Below, in pieces: positions 1 through 13,065 of a stretch of 64,000 nt of DNA (positions within the stretch are counted from its first letter, which is position 1; each line of letters starts with the position of its first letter). Below the pieces are notes generated by a model. It did no database searches, had not been told where the DNA came from, and saw nothing but the letters and a program-made list of their open reading frames with translations. The stretch is from Plicaturopsis crispa FD-325 SS-3 (lineage: Eukaryota > Basidiomycota > Agaricomycetes > Amylocorticiales > Amylocorticiaceae): contig KN832559.1 in NCBI GenBank assembly GCA_000827205.1, positions 1,300,917 through 1,364,916 on the forward strand. The letters are read 5' to 3'. The position numbers were made by a program, and so were the translations under genes.

Positions 1-174
1 CTCGATTGCACAAGAGCGTGTGTTTATCGTTTGGTATTAGTCTTCAATTCAGCTACCGCGAGTATCATGAAAAGTAATGATTATTGCACTATGAGATGGA
101 GCAGGGACAGTAAGGTGATGGAAAGAGACAAGCCTGCCAAGAACATAACTAATTAAGCTAGCACTGACAGCTCC

Positions 175-3100
175 TCAACCTGTATGAGGCGGAGGCGACG
201 GGTTGACGAAGGTGGTCTGGTAGAATCCCCCTGGAGGTACGTTTGGTGGTGCACCAGGATGCCACTCCGGGTTCGGACTCGCGTTCCCCCACAACGGCGC
301 CCGCTGCGGCGACCCGAAGCCCTGCGGCGCGCCCCAAGGTGCACGCATGCTGTTCTCTCCAATAGCGGTGCGTGGGCTCGTGTTCCCCCAGCCTTGACCG
401 ACGGCACCGGGTACGATGCGCCGTCCAGGCGGAGGCACCACCTCGTCGTCGTCTGCGGCCAGCGCTGACGAGCCCAGGACGCCCTTGGGGCTCGGCGAGC
501 GGCGGCTGGGCGATCCCGAGCCAGATGCATCGCCAGTTGGCCGTGCAATGGGTGCAATGGGCCGTGCAACAGGCCCAGGGTCTGGGACGGAGGCACGCCT
601 GCTCGGCCCCGGGGCAAGCATCTGGGGCGGCGGGGACGCCAACGGATGCGGAGGCTGGATAGGATTCGGTGCAGCCTTTGACGGCGGGCCGATCGGGGCG
701 GGGGGAGCAGGAGCACGTGCGAAGCCGCCCTGATCAAACGGCGGAACGCCCACGCCAAAGTTTCGCGGGAGCGCTGACGGGGCCAGTGCAGGCGGCAATC
801 CGTTCTGATGCATGAACGGCGTCGGACCAAAAGGCGAAGCCCCACCAAACGGCACACGGGGAGACATTGACGGAGGGGGCATCATACCTGCACCAGGGCC
901 GTACATCGCGTTTGGTTGAGATGGATGGTGTGGAGGCATATGTGGAGTGTGCGGTGTCTGCGGCGGCTGCGGGGTAGGCGCAACTGGTCGGGGCTGCTGC
1001 TGTGGGGGCAGCTGTTGCTGTTGCGGCGGCTGTGGTTGCTGCTGGTGTTGCTGAGGCTGAGGCTGAGGCTGACGGGGAGCCTGGGATTGGGCAGGAGACA
1101 CCGGAGGAGGTTTGTTAAGGATCTTCTTGGGCGTCGTGCCGTTGACACCTCCAGGCGAACGCTGATGCTGACTGGTCGACGGTCCACCATTACGGGGAGA
1201 TACTGGTCCACCTCCGCGCGTGTTCAAGTTTTTGGGTGCAGCGGCCGCGCGTTGTTGCTGGTGCTGTAGTGCAATCTTTTCCCGCGCCTCCCGTTCAGCC
1301 TTGTCCTCGCGCTCCTTGGCTATTCTTTTCTCGCGCTCTTCACGTTCCCGTTCCTCGCGTTCCCGTTTAGCGGCGGCGGCGCGCTCTGCCTTTTCCGCCC
1401 TCTCAGCAGCGGCCTTGGCCTCGCGCTCCTCGCGTGCCTTGCGCTCCTTCTCCTCCCTCTCCTTGCGCTCAGCCTTTGCACGCTCCTCCTTCTTGCGTTC
1501 CTCTGCGAGACGCTTTCGGCGTTCCTCCTCCTTGCGCTGCTTCTCCTCTTCAGCAGCACGTCGTGCCGCCTCACGGCGAGCCCGCTCCTCTTCGCGTTTC
1601 TTGCGCTGCTCTTCTTCCAGTGCGGCCTGCTTGGCACGCTGCGCTGCCTCCTCTGCCGCCTTCTCCGCCAATTTCTGTGCTTTCTCTTGGTCCTTTGCAA
1701 GTTTCTGTAGTCTGTAATAGCGAAATAAGATAGCACGCCCGAGCATCAGTCAAAGTCATAAGGGAAGAAAGAACGGGAGGATAGGTGGGAGAGCGCACCG
1801 CTTCTTATCTTTCTTCTTCTGGTTGGCGTTCTGTTTCTTTGCTTCCCGCTCACGCGTAGTCTTGTCCTCGTCCTCCAGTTCACGCAAGAGTTGCAGCTGC
1901 CTCTCCTGTGCGACGCGCTCGCGATATGCGGTGAGCACGCGCTGTTCAAACATGCGTGCAGCAAAGATCGAGAACATCCGCTTGCCCTCTGCCATCTTCT
2001 GCTCCTCCGTCATGACCTAGGCTATGTTTCAGCCCTGCGCAAAAAATTAGATGTGTGGAAGAACGCACCTCCTCCTCGTCTTCGTCATCCTCGTCATCCT
2101 CGTCCTCATCATCCTCATCCTCCTCGTCGCCTTCATCGTCTTCCTCCTCCTCACTGTCCTCTTCGACGTCTGCTGCGGCTTCCTCCTCCCGCTGCATCCG
2201 TCGCTCGGCGAGCTGCTCCATCATCTCGAGGAACTTCTGCCCGTCATTTTTGAGGAGATCGTCTGCAACAGTGAGTATATTGCCCGGCCCTGCGTCCGAG
2301 CTAAGCAATTTTTTTCGGATATGGGAACGAAGATAAGACTCACCCGCGACCGTGAGGCTGCTCCCAATGTTAAACAGCCCATCCCCGCCGTTTACCTTTG
2401 GCGCACGCCTCGCCTGAGCCGCCTTGCGTCCACGCTCGAGCTCATCTTCTTCCTCCTCAGGCGGTTCTTCTTCCTCTTCCTCCTCCTCCTCCTCCTCGTC
2501 TTCTTCGTACTCCTCTTCCTCCTCATATTCTTCCTCGTCCGGTTCGTCGTCCTCGACCTCGCTCTCCGCAGGCGGCTTCGGCGGCTTCCTTGCTATGCCG
2601 TTCTTTGCACGTGCAGGAGGCTGCGCCTTTGGATGGTGATGATGGTGGTGTCCGACGACAGCCCCGTTCTTGTCGAGCTCAACGCTTCCGGGGAAAGGGC
2701 CGGGACCTGGTGGGGGCGGAATAGTGCCTCCGGACGAGACGTAGCGCTGCTGGTAGTTCGCGTACTGTTCTAGCTCGTCGTAGTAGGCATCGTACAGTAC
2801 CTCGAGTTCTTCTTCGATTGCATTTCTGTGCGATGGCGGCGCCGTCAATTTTTTTTTGCGCCCAGGCCACCCGACCAGGCAACGAGAGCGACACTCACCG
2901 TTTTCGACCACAAACCGCACACGAGCAGCTGTGTTTCTGCTGTTCCTTCATCTTGCGCAGCACCGTGCTTTTCTCGATCTCGACGAGTTTGCGGCGCTCG
3001 TCCTCACCCAGGCCCAGCCAGAACTCCTTGATGCGCTCGCGCTCCTCCGTCGAGCTCGTGCTCCATATTTTGCTGCCCTTGGAAGCTGAGGGTGGCGGAG

Positions 3101-3875
3101 CACGCTGTTTTGCCGACGCGGTAGACGAGGGCGGCGATGGGTGGTGATGGCTATGACCGTACGCGTGCCCGGGCGGTTTTCGCTGGTTATTGTTTGCCGT
3201 AGCGGTGTTGGCAGATGTCGGGGGGTAAGCCATGGGCTGCTTGCCTGCTGCACGGGAGCTGGGCTGGTTTGTAGACGTCTGCGGATTCGTAGTAGGGCGC
3301 ATCGGTCTCGTCGCTGCAGTCAACGCTCTTTCGCCCATATCTTTCCTTTCTCTCGCTTTTCCACAGGCCAACGTCTCCGTAACCCCGGTCCCATATCGGG
3401 TAATATCTCGGCCCGGGTGGCTCTCCGCTGCGTCCTCCTCCAATATTTCTTCGTCTTCGCTGTCTTCACTGGCAGACTCGTTCCCCCTTCTTACCGTCGC
3501 CCGTACCGCGCGCTCGAACTCGCAGTCCTGCACGCACCACGGATCAAACGGTGTATCTGGCCACCACTCGCAGCCCTGTCTCGCCACCAGTCGTCGCGCT
3601 ACACGTCCCAGCACGTCCGCCTTCACAGCACCACCGCCCGGTCCCAGAATGCCTGCGTACTGGCCCACTATGAACGCGCGTACATGCACGGGCAGCGACA
3701 TCCACGACGTCGCGTCCTCGGATATCTCTGTGACGCCGGAAACAATGTCGTCCCGGTGCACCCGGTCCGCGTCCGTCACTAGCTCGTCGAAGGGGTCCTC
3801 CGGTGCCGGCGGTTGGCTACTTGTCTCGTGGATGCTGTCGACGCGTCGTGCGTGTTTGCTTTTCCTTTTTGCCAT
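175..3875 (-). CDS. NST1: Stress response protein NST1
   Basis: Five exons read cleanly: 3875–2899, 2825–2344, 2262–2069, 2016–1799 and 1711–175, all joined by GT-AG introns of 52–87 bp with matching phases, giving 1135 residues. The N-terminal part carries the block ending [17 protein letters not shown] followed by an Asn-Ala-Ile-Glu acidic helix, typical of fungal NST1. It is followed by a His run, a long Glu/Asp tract, the segment with [25 protein letters not shown], a Lys/Glu/Arg-rich coiled coil of about 150 residues, and a Pro/Gln-rich C-terminus. NST1 is known from yeast as a cytoplasmic negative regulator of salt tolerance that binds the splicing factor Msl1; it is also linked to P-bodies. 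The function here is inferred from family membership. The ATG at 3875 is the first in a lysine-rich start. The protein is highly low-complexity, so alignments outside the Cys-rich block will be weak. Confidence 0.88.
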
Positions 3876-4363
3876 GCCGTGCGGTGCGGTCGTGCTCGGC
3901 TCGTGGCACGATAAATAAGTTATCTAAGGTACCGAGAAATGGTTTGGGTAGGGTTGTTGTACTTGGTGTCGTCGATCAAACTTTGTCCTACTTCGTAGCA
4001 CGCGTTTTAGTGCTCGGCTATATACGTATAACGTGTCGGTGCAAACACCCTTCGTCGTTGCATGAGAGTCTCTTTTTTCTACCGTCACCAATGCGCGAAC
4101 TGCTGTGCCATTTCTGCCACATTCGGCGTCGTGATGTTGAAGTCGTTAGCACGTGAACAACGTATTCGCGCGACTGAGGTTGGGGATACAAATATTTTTG
4201 CAAATGGATACGATTGAAAATCTACGCGTAGAAATGGTAACGGCAATACAAGTACTGGAAAGCATTGCGAAAGCGACATTCAGGGACAGATCAAAAGCTA
4301 TCAGGCTACATGGGACATGGCATTGTCGTAAAGTCATTCCTTGGGTATAAATCTTGCACACGA
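3876..4363. other. Intergenic gap between NST1 and the microexon gene
   Basis: About 490 bp lies between the NST1 start and the stop of the next minus-strand gene. It should hold the NST1 promoter and the 3' end of the neighbour. I see no open frame with coding character and no repeat in it. Confidence 0.5.
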
Positions 4364-7300
4364 TCAAGGCCACCAGCGCCCGTACCAGAAGTAGGGAGTC
4401 GGTCCCACCGGAGGTTGGTAAGGAATGCCCGCCATGTGCGGCATGTTCCTTTGCTGGTTCCATTGGACCGGAGGAGGAGACGTTGGTACCAATCTCAGTG
4501 CGACACTTCACGGCAGAATACATGTCAGCATGGTCTCTCGCGTATAAATTGAGCAAGGGCGGAGACGTACTCTGAGCTGAGTTGATAGGGCGTGATGCCG
4601 AGAAGGGTGTCGTGCAGCAGGTCTACGTTGGGTGGGATGGATGGGACCGCCCACGACGTGTCGTAATCCATTATGGGTAGCTCTGTCACGACGATTGCGC
4701 ATTGAGTTACGAGTTTCTGCGAGAGCTATGTAATGTACTCACCATCACTAGCAGATTGTCGATTTGCGTGGAAACAGGTCAGTATCTGTGGCACAGCGTT
4801 TCGCAGCGCGGGGGGACTCACGTCCGACTACTCCTCCGGAAAAACCTGTGTCTCACAACGCCGGGATCTACTCATAGTTGAGGAGGGCACATCATCACCA
4901 TTTGAGCAGGTGCGTACCGTATGGGGTGGGATCCTCCTCAGGCTCTGCGAACATCGCTGGAGTGCTCGCCCGCGGTGCCTGTCTCGACTCTCCAGGGCCC
5001 GGAGGGACGAAAGGCTCAAAGTCTTCCTCGCTATCCTGGGGCCCTCCATAATATGTATTGTACATCGGATATTCACGGGTTTCGGAGGCGGTAGCTCTGT
5101 GTGCACCTATAACAAGAAAACTTGTTAGCGAGACGATAGGTGGCCGGTGCATATACTTAAGTACTTGCCTTTCGGTCTGGTTGATTTGGACTTCGTCCTC
5201 GTGCGCGGAGACTGCTCAGTATCGCTAACGGTTTGATACGTATCCGAGCTATACGCAGGGGAATGTGGCGGGGACTTTGGCGGCGGAGACACTTCAAAAA
5301 ACGAAATACGTCTAGGAGTGTGATGCATGATGCAGTGTAAAATACGCACCAATCCGGAGTTGGCGTTCAGGATTCGAATTCTGGCGTTTCGTGTCATTCT
5401 TCAACAAATGCCAGAACCCAGTGGCAGGCTTGGCGGGGGGCCTGAGGGCTGCACGAATAATTATCAGCTGTACATCTCGGCGGGACGAAATACTCGTGCA
5501 TACCAGGACGAGCCGGGACAGTATCTGAAGGAGGTGGATTGTGAAGCACCGGCGATTTCCTGCGTTCGGCAGGCTTCGGTGCTGAATTTGTGGAATGAGA
5601 GAGAAGAAAAGACGAAGGCAATGGGTTACCTACTTATGCTACGTCCCCGCTCTTCGTCAGAATGATTCGTAGTGTCCTGTTGGGATGGGCTATGCGTATG
5701 TCGGCTTGTGGAGCGCCCTCGAGAATGTTCAGTGGGAGCTAATAACAAAGAAAGGGAAAACGTTATAAATTAACCGCGCACAGTCGCAGCTCAGGTCCTT
5801 ACCTCTCTGTCCTACTTCTGGTCCGGGAGTCTTCGCGGATCCGTTTGCCTTGGTTGAATTTGCCTTGGTTGAAGATGAAGCAGACGGAGCTACTGGGGCT
5901 ACGATAGAGGACAAAGATCAGTCATTATCCGTAGTCAATTTCCTGACACGTATTGCTCACTTGGCTGTGAGACATGTCGTTCCCGTGGAGCCACCGGTTT
6001 GAGAGCTTCGGAAAAAGGTGAGTATGCAGGAGGTATTGAAATCAGAGAAGCGGACATACTCCCAACAACGCGGGTAGGATCTGTGCCTCGGGGCGGCCGT
6101 GGGGTAAGGGGCCGAAGATCGATGACGGGGAAAGATTTCGCGTTAGCATTCGTGCTCTGCGCGGGTTGAGGAGGATCCGCAGGTCGAGATCGTTGGTCTC
6201 GGGAATCGTTATCGCGGCGGGGCGGGGCAGTTCGAGGCGTGGTTGCACGTCGAGCGGGTGTAGCGGTATCCTGTGCGGATGTTAGTGCAGTTGCCTGGGT
6301 TGTGGCCCGCCGTTGTGGGAGTGCTGTATCAAAGTCAGCAGACGGATAAACATAATGCAGCGTGACACACTATTTGCAGGAGCGGCGGGGGCTGGTAGAG
6401 GTTCCTTTGGCAAACGATTCAGGAGATTGTTATCTCCGTTTGTCACTGATGCTATCGTTCAGAATAATCATTCAGAACGTCTACTGGCACGAACGTACAA
6501 GTAATTTCTGAATCGAAGGAGGCTAGGAGACGCATAATGCTGCGATGAGCGAAATCCCAATAGATGAGTATATGACATTCAGACACTCACGGGATAGAGA
6601 TCTGTCAACATAGCCATACAGCATCATATCAGTCTAAAAAATATTGTAGCGTCAACGACACAGAATTTTACCCTCGATTCGCGACAAAGAATTTCCTCTG
6701 GGTCACAGGGGGCTTCTGTGCATCCACTCTTGTGGACGGCCTGGGCTGTACAGCAGGCTTGGGTTTTCCCTCGGTTTGCTTAGCCCCTTCCCCTACCAGC
6801 TTCGAATTCTCTTCGACGCGCTCGAGTCGTGGTTCGTCTTTGGTCTTCTCCTTTGCAACGTTAGAGGGTTTGGGAGGTTCGTGGCTACCTTTCTTCTCGT
6901 CTACTTGTGCTTGCCTCTCAGAGGGTCGCCGAGGGATCTCAACCGGTTTCTGGCTCTGCGGCTCTGTAGCGCGTTTTGTCGACGCGTTGGTGTGACTCCG
7001 CTGGGAGCCACTCGGTGCTTGTGCAGGTACACGCTGTGCTGTTTTTGTGCTTTCTGCGGAACGGCTTGGCCTAGCCTCGAGAGGCTTGGCACCAACCTCG
7101 TTAGGTGCAGACCGTACGTTCTCCGTTGATCGACGGGAGCTTGAAGCAGGTTGCTGGCGATGATCCTGGTCCTGATATCCTGGGTGATACACGTAGGTGA
7201 GAATCTTCAAAATATGGCATGTACGAGGGAGACATTACCTTGCAGGGTGTCACCTGCGTCGCCATTGCGAAAAAGTAAGTCGTGGCGATCAGGGAATGTA

Positions 7301-8432
7301 CGCTGTATGTTCTCGACATACTACTAAATGTCATTAAAGATATCAGTACAGAGTATGTGGAGACGCAGATACATCCTGACCTTGTGCTTTTAACTTTCTT
7401 GGGAACACCTCGATGATGAGGATCTGAGCTTGGGAATTAGACAAGGAGAAGCTCAAGATGAGCATAAAAGTCTACAGACCCATTTCTCCTTCGCTGTCCG
7501 ACTCCACGGGACGAAGTTTCGGTACATAGGGCTCCACTGTAAGTCACGTTTCCTGTCAGACATATTGTAATAGATACGGATCCATCTGGGATAGACCTAC
7601 GGAGCTCTCCTGCGGTTGGAGTGACTTTGTGTACCGGACTTGAATTAGTCAGAATTATGAGGAAACTATTCTAAACGCACTGTTCATCCGAATAAATTAG
7701 CGATGAACGAGGTGCAACACGCAGACGTACCTGCCGCTACTGCTACTCGCTGAATCGAGGAGAGCTCGATGATTGGATTTTTTTAGATCTTTGCGATGTC
7801 AGTCTGGGAGGATGGATAAAACACCTGGAGAGGCGCTTACATCTTTCGTTCCTCTCCATTCGCCAGCGTCTGTCTTCCTCTGGGTCCATCTCTGCTCGGG
7901 CCCGACGATCTTCAGCTTCCTTCTGTAAACCGTCGTACAGACAGCGCGTCGGCAACGGTCATGATAACTGTAGCGAGCACACTACAATGCGGACCTTGAC
8001 TTTTCTTTTTATGGAATATCCTACTGCCGTGTTCCTTGCAGCAAGGCCGAGTGCAGTTACAGCTGGAAGAATACCTCCCTTCTCGCGTTCCTTTTGTATC
8101 TTATTCGTGGTCTGGTCAATCCTATGTATTGTCCCGGCATGAGCATACATCGCATCATATTTTGTGGCGCGGCGTCACCTTTGAAATTGCCTGCGGTACT
8201 TCTCCTCTTTGTCAGGTAGGAGCCATCGTGAATTGTCTAGGTGCTCAGTGCCCCTTCTAACGAAATTGTCTGTCTCGCGGGTGAGTCTGTCGACGATAGA
8301 GGTTGAGAGAGGCATTAGAGGTATCAGTGGCACGAGCGTGTCCGCTAAGCATATAAAAGTCAAGACAAAGTTACCGCATTCAAGTCGCCGCGAGAGACCT
8401 ACCGAAAGTTCGATAAAGGCCTCTAAGGGCAT
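4364..8432 (-). CDS. Unrecognised 24-exon gene with microexons, 881 aa
   Basis: I could thread 24 exons with consistent phases: 8432–8399, 8344–8179, 8121–7995, 7922–7841, 7749–7731, 7638–7601, 7536–7480, 7428–7373, 7320–7239, 7179–6672, 6601–6591, 6522–6499, 6451–6371, 6323–5961, 5898–5803, 5738–5634, 5581–5504, 5448–5350, 5291–5169, 5106–4918, 4870–4822, 4747–4743, 4682–4571 and 4505–4364. Exon lengths sum to 2646 bp, exactly 882 codons. Three exons are 5, 11 and 19 bp, and intron 5168–5107 starts with GC. The N-terminal 150 residues are charged and helical (SRWLLPDKEEKYRRQFQR, then an Arg/Glu-rich stretch). A short hydrophobic block (QILIIEVFPRKLKAQGQD) follows, then disordered Pro/Ser-rich sequence with IPPAYSPF and a Pro/Trp-rich end, GPTPYFWYGRWWP. 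I recognise no family. The first exon and its weak donor are the least certain part; the rest is well supported. Confidence 0.72.
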
Positions 8433-8779
8433 GTGCCGTTGCCTTGAGGCCCGAGGACTAAGGCATGAGGCTTAATGAGACATAATGCGTGTTAGAAGAG
8501 AGAGATTTACTAGGCTTCCGGGTCCCAATGTCTATTAACTGATTCTCGATGTCATCGATGTTCAATACAAAGCAATGCACGCGCGCCTATAGTACTGCAA
8601 GTATACTGCTACCGACGGAACTTAAACGACGAATACTTCCTTGAATTTGAAAGTTGAAACTGTATCGAGCTGGAGAATCGCTGAACTCTGGATGACTGCG
8701 TGTGCATTGGCCAGTTCGAACTTATCTTCAGTGAGTACATTATGACAATCCAAGAGTAACGGCGACGGTAAGGAATAAT

Positions 8780-11700
8780 TTACAGCAATTTGCTGGAGGC
8801 AGCGGGGGCAACTCTGCTGCGAATAAATTTAATGATCCACAGCGGAAGAGCGCTGATTGCTACCATGGCGGCCACTTTCCATGCAAACCGGACTGAAATG
8901 ACGAATGCAAGGTCTGGCAGAAAGTGTATCAGACAAGCACTGCGAAGGGGAGTGGAGGTAGACGGACCGAAATATTCCGGCAAGAAAGCAATACTGATAA
9001 CGTAGAAGGCGAGGGTCACAATTTCTGCCATGACCATGTATATGTGCCTGTGGGGTGGAAGCGATGAGCTCATAGGGCAGTCTCGCATACGCCGAGAAGC
9101 CGTACCATGTTGTTATTTCCAAGGCCACCATGATGAGCTCGTTGAGAACGAGAGCAGTAAACGATATCGCCACAATGTTCAAAAATTCGTTCTCGAAAAG
9201 GACGAGAGACATAATCATGATCGCAGCGCCTAGGAAACAGTCAGACCCAGCACAGGGTGGCAAATGCATGCCGTACCTTGATATACGCTTATCATCAACC
9301 ACATGAAGAAGGTCTTGTATGAGAGGGCTCGCCCCTAAAGCACACAATGAGTAAAGCAAAAGGTGGAGCAAAGAAGTGACGGACCTTCGTCAACTCCTTA
9401 TAGAGCTCCGGGTAGAGCAACGCCAGATCCTCGTTCACGTCACGGTCAAGGACCAAGGAAAACACTGGTGCCATGGTATAGATAGTCGCATAACCGGCCA
9501 TGAGCCATCCCTGGTATAGGGCTATAGGCGCGAAGTAAAATATGGCGGAGAAGACAGCTTGCATGACCGAGATGATTAGGCCACGATGAATCACGAATTG
9601 CGCGAGCTTTGCTGAGCGCCGATACGAGTTGCGGCCGTGCCACATGAGCAGCTTCGTCAAGTAACTGAACTGTGTGACAGAGAAATCGGCAGCAAGCGAC
9701 GCCTGCTTGCCTTCCTTGCCAACGATGCCGACGCCTAGGACGATCGCGGTAAGATTGACTCTGAAGCCATAGCAAGAAAAGACGAAGACGCACCAACGTC
9801 CGCTGCCTGAATCATGCTGACATCGTTACCGCCGTCGCCAATGCAGCAGACCCTCTTCTTGGTATGATGTCGAATTAATCTCGCCACGTCGGCTTTCTGT
9901 GTCGGGGAACAACGGCATGCGACCACAGCTGATAACTTGGTGGCAATCTCGATAAACTCGTTCTTGAAGAGGTTGAGACAGAGCTGCAAACGGCACGACC
10001 GGTCAATTGCTGTCTGATGACTAGAAATACCATAAAGCTACCTGCAGAGACTCGCCATCGATTACTAGACAGCAGTCAAGTTTCGATTGTAAGAACTCCA
10101 ACTGATCTCGGGCCTGGTCCGCAGTCTTCACTAAAAAAGGTTTCGTCAGAGGACGAAATCGCAATAACATAAATCAAGCACTCAACGTTTAGAAACCTCG
10201 TGGATGTACTGGTTACGAGCGACCAGTTTCGTGGAGATAGCGATGCACCTTGCCGTTTCAATTTTATCGCCCGTAAGCATCCAGATTTTGATACCAGCAT
10301 TGCGCAGTAGCTCGAGCGTCGACTTGACATCGTCTTGCAGCTTGTCCTCGACTCCTGTCAGCCCGAGTAGTTCCAGATCTCGTTCCAGGTATTCAGCCAC
10401 GACTGCCGCCATGGCCTCATTGCGCCCCTCGAGCCTGACGCTTGCCTCGTGATGCCGCTCCTTGAACTCCGCGTACATCTGGGCACTGATGCGTTTGCGG
10501 GCCATGACCAGCGTGCGCAGTCCCTCGCGTGCCATGTTCGCGGTTTCCTCCTCCAGCCAGTCGTTCCGCAGGACAATCTTGGCCATAACGACGTCAGCGC
10601 CTTTCTGCAGGAACATGATTTCGCCAGTTTGCGCGTCGCGCACGACGATGCCCATACGCTTTGACTCGGACGTGAAAGGGAATATGTCGAGGACGTCGTA
10701 AGTAACCCGCGAACCTAAAGGGGTTTGCAGCTCGATCCGAGTTCGGTCGCGGAAGACGAGAGTGAGACCGATTGATTCTGTCCATTTGACGATGGCGACT
10801 TCGTCAGGCGAGGAAGCTTGGTAGGTGACCGTACCATCATCATTAGTGACCGGGGTGACCTACGCAAAGTTGGATGAGACCTGAATGATATGGATTGCGG
10901 AAAAACTTACGTTGTGACATAGAGCCAGACTCAGTACAACGTCGCGCACACGAGAAGACATGTCTCGGCGTCCCCGAGTTGCCAGCTGTGCACCCGTCAC
11001 CGTTGATCCACGCCTAACATGTTCTGAGGTACTTAGGTTTAGAAGGATGCGATTTTGTTGGTCATAAAACACCTCACCGTGCTGCTCCGCGGTCGCACCA
11101 AACGCCGTGGCAAGCTGATGCGCGACTTCATCCATTGAATCAAATCCGTAAGACATGGTGCCCATATGCAATTTCTTCATCTCCATCTCTGTTCCACACT
11201 CGTGCATCAGCAGTTTTCAGAGTCAAGATTGACATCGAGAGTCATACCATTCTGTGTCAGTGTCCCTGTCTTGTCACTGAGGAGATATTCGATCCGCCCA
11301 AGCTCCTCCGGAAGGGTGCTCGTTCGTACAATGGTGTTCGGGATCTCGTGGTCATTCATGATCTGATGAGCGTAGACTGTCTTCCCCATGTCCAAGTTGA
11401 CGCGCAGACTGTAGCGCGCATCACTACGACATGCGTCAATGAGCAAAAGAGAAAACGCACCTGATTGGGATGATCGAGGAGAACAGGATGAGGAAACGGA
11501 AGATGTATATATACCAATGTGGGCGGAAGCCGTTCAAAGCCACGAGGACGAACGAGAGAGCGAATGTGACCACGCAGAGAATCTGCACCGGCAATTGAAC
11601 ACAGTGGGACAACTCCAGATCGCAGTTCACGTACCTTGGCAAGCCTGTTGATTTCGAGGTCCAAAAGGCCGACTTTCGTTTCAGGGTGGCTTGTGTTCAT

Positions 11701-13065
11701 CACAGCACGCGTCTCCAAACCTGTGTATATAACAATCCCAACGGCCGATCCTGCGGCTAGGACGGTGTTCGACCAGAGAACATTCTCTGCGGTCAATGGC
11801 TCCACAGCAGGAACGGGGACCATTGGCACATCGTTTTCCGTGTTGATGATGGAGGATGAAGGCGGAGAGTTCATCGTGAACGTCCCAATAAACGAGTGGA
11901 TGTCCTTTATGGGTGCATCGGCTTGAATATTGTCAGACAACGTCACGGGCATCTTGATTGTTAAGAAATAAGCGCACCATAAACCTCAGCATCCAATGTC
12001 AGCAGTTCTGTCTCCGAGTGCAACTTTTGGCATGCGGGGACGGCTACTCGTAGCTTCCAGTCTGTCTCTCCGTCGAGCTGGTCTGTACGAATGAAACACG
12101 TGCCGGAGGCGTCGGATGTGTGGAGGAGAACCAGGTCTGCCGGAACGCGCTGGTTTTTCTCGAGATGCACGAGATCGCCCACACGGAGCGATGAAGAGGG
12201 GACGGAGCGCGTGTGTGGTCCGTTGTCGACTGCAGAAGAGGTTGGAGGCTCAAGGATGAGATATTTCTGTGAGTTCGCCTCGCGGTCACGGAGATTGCGC
12301 TTATAATCATCGTATGCCTCCTTCCCAATTGTGACACAGAGGACAAAGGCCAGTGGCGCAACATAAGTTGCGATAAATCCTATAGCGGGTTTAGCGTAAA
12401 GTCCGGATAAACGCAAAATGGATCGGCAGACCAATCTTGAGTGCCGGAATAAACTGAGAAAGCGCTACGAGCAGAAAATACAAGTTGAAGAAGAACTTGA
12501 ACTGCTCGTAAAGCACTAGCGGGAGGAACGTGAAAGCGTTGTATTTCTGATTTCGGACGATATTTGGAGGGAAACGACTTTGGAATTTATCTGTGGATGC
12601 CATTCAAATACTGGAGGAGGGACGCAAGTTGCATTTTACGGACCTGGTGGTCGAAAAGGTATTGTCCTGGATTTATCCTTGGCAGAAGAGCGTGTCTTCG
12701 ATAGAATAGACGACGACCGCTGATATGCGCGTAAGAGGCAGACACAGAGGTTGCATTTGCAGACCTACCTTCGAAGCTGTTTCCACTGCCGGTTCATCTT
12801 GTGCGTCGTCGTCGTCGTAGCTATCGTCTCCGTGTCCGGAACTCCCCAGTAGTGTAGCCTCCTCCTCCGGATCGTCCACGTATCTGCCCGTGTCCTTTCG
12901 CTTCCCCTTTCGCCGTGCAGAGGCGGATGCTGCAGCCCTCACACTCGACGGCATTTCAGAGTCACCGTTCCCGGGTTCGTCCTCGTTGTTCAGTGCGGCG
13001 TATCCCGCACGAGACTTTCTGGCCTTGCGTCCGATTGAGATGGAATGAAGGGGTATATCAGACAT
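8780..13065 (-). CDS. NEO1: P4-type phospholipid flippase, NEO1/ATP9 class
   Basis: This is an aminophospholipid-translocating P4-ATPase spread over many short exons. In order on the minus strand there is a disordered Ser/Asp-rich N-terminus ([20 protein letters not shown]), the first membrane pair ([20 protein letters not shown]), the actuator loop with [12 protein letters not shown] near 12.05–12.1 kb, the phosphorylation motif [12 protein letters not shown] near 11.26 kb, the hinge motif [13 protein letters not shown] near 10.25 kb and [16 protein letters not shown] near 9.82 kb. C-terminal membrane helices end at KLL and a TAA at 8780. The stretch [11 protein letters not shown] and the short C-terminal tail point to the NEO1/ATP9A branch, which in yeast works at Golgi and endosomes without a Cdc50 partner. 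Start ATG 13065 is the first in frame. Exon boundaries were not all resolved. It is divergent from the neighbouring glycosidase-like gene. Confidence 0.9.

Noticed and set aside
1220-1717. Ser/Arg/Ala-rich plus-strand frame of 165 codons
   Set aside because: It is the mirror of the Lys/Glu/Arg-rich coiled coil of NST1; compositional artefact.
5291-5350. Acceptor at CTCCTAG/ACG in the microexon gene
   Set aside because: It puts the next exon out of frame; the acceptor TTGAAG/TG at 5291 keeps phase and the Pro-rich frame.
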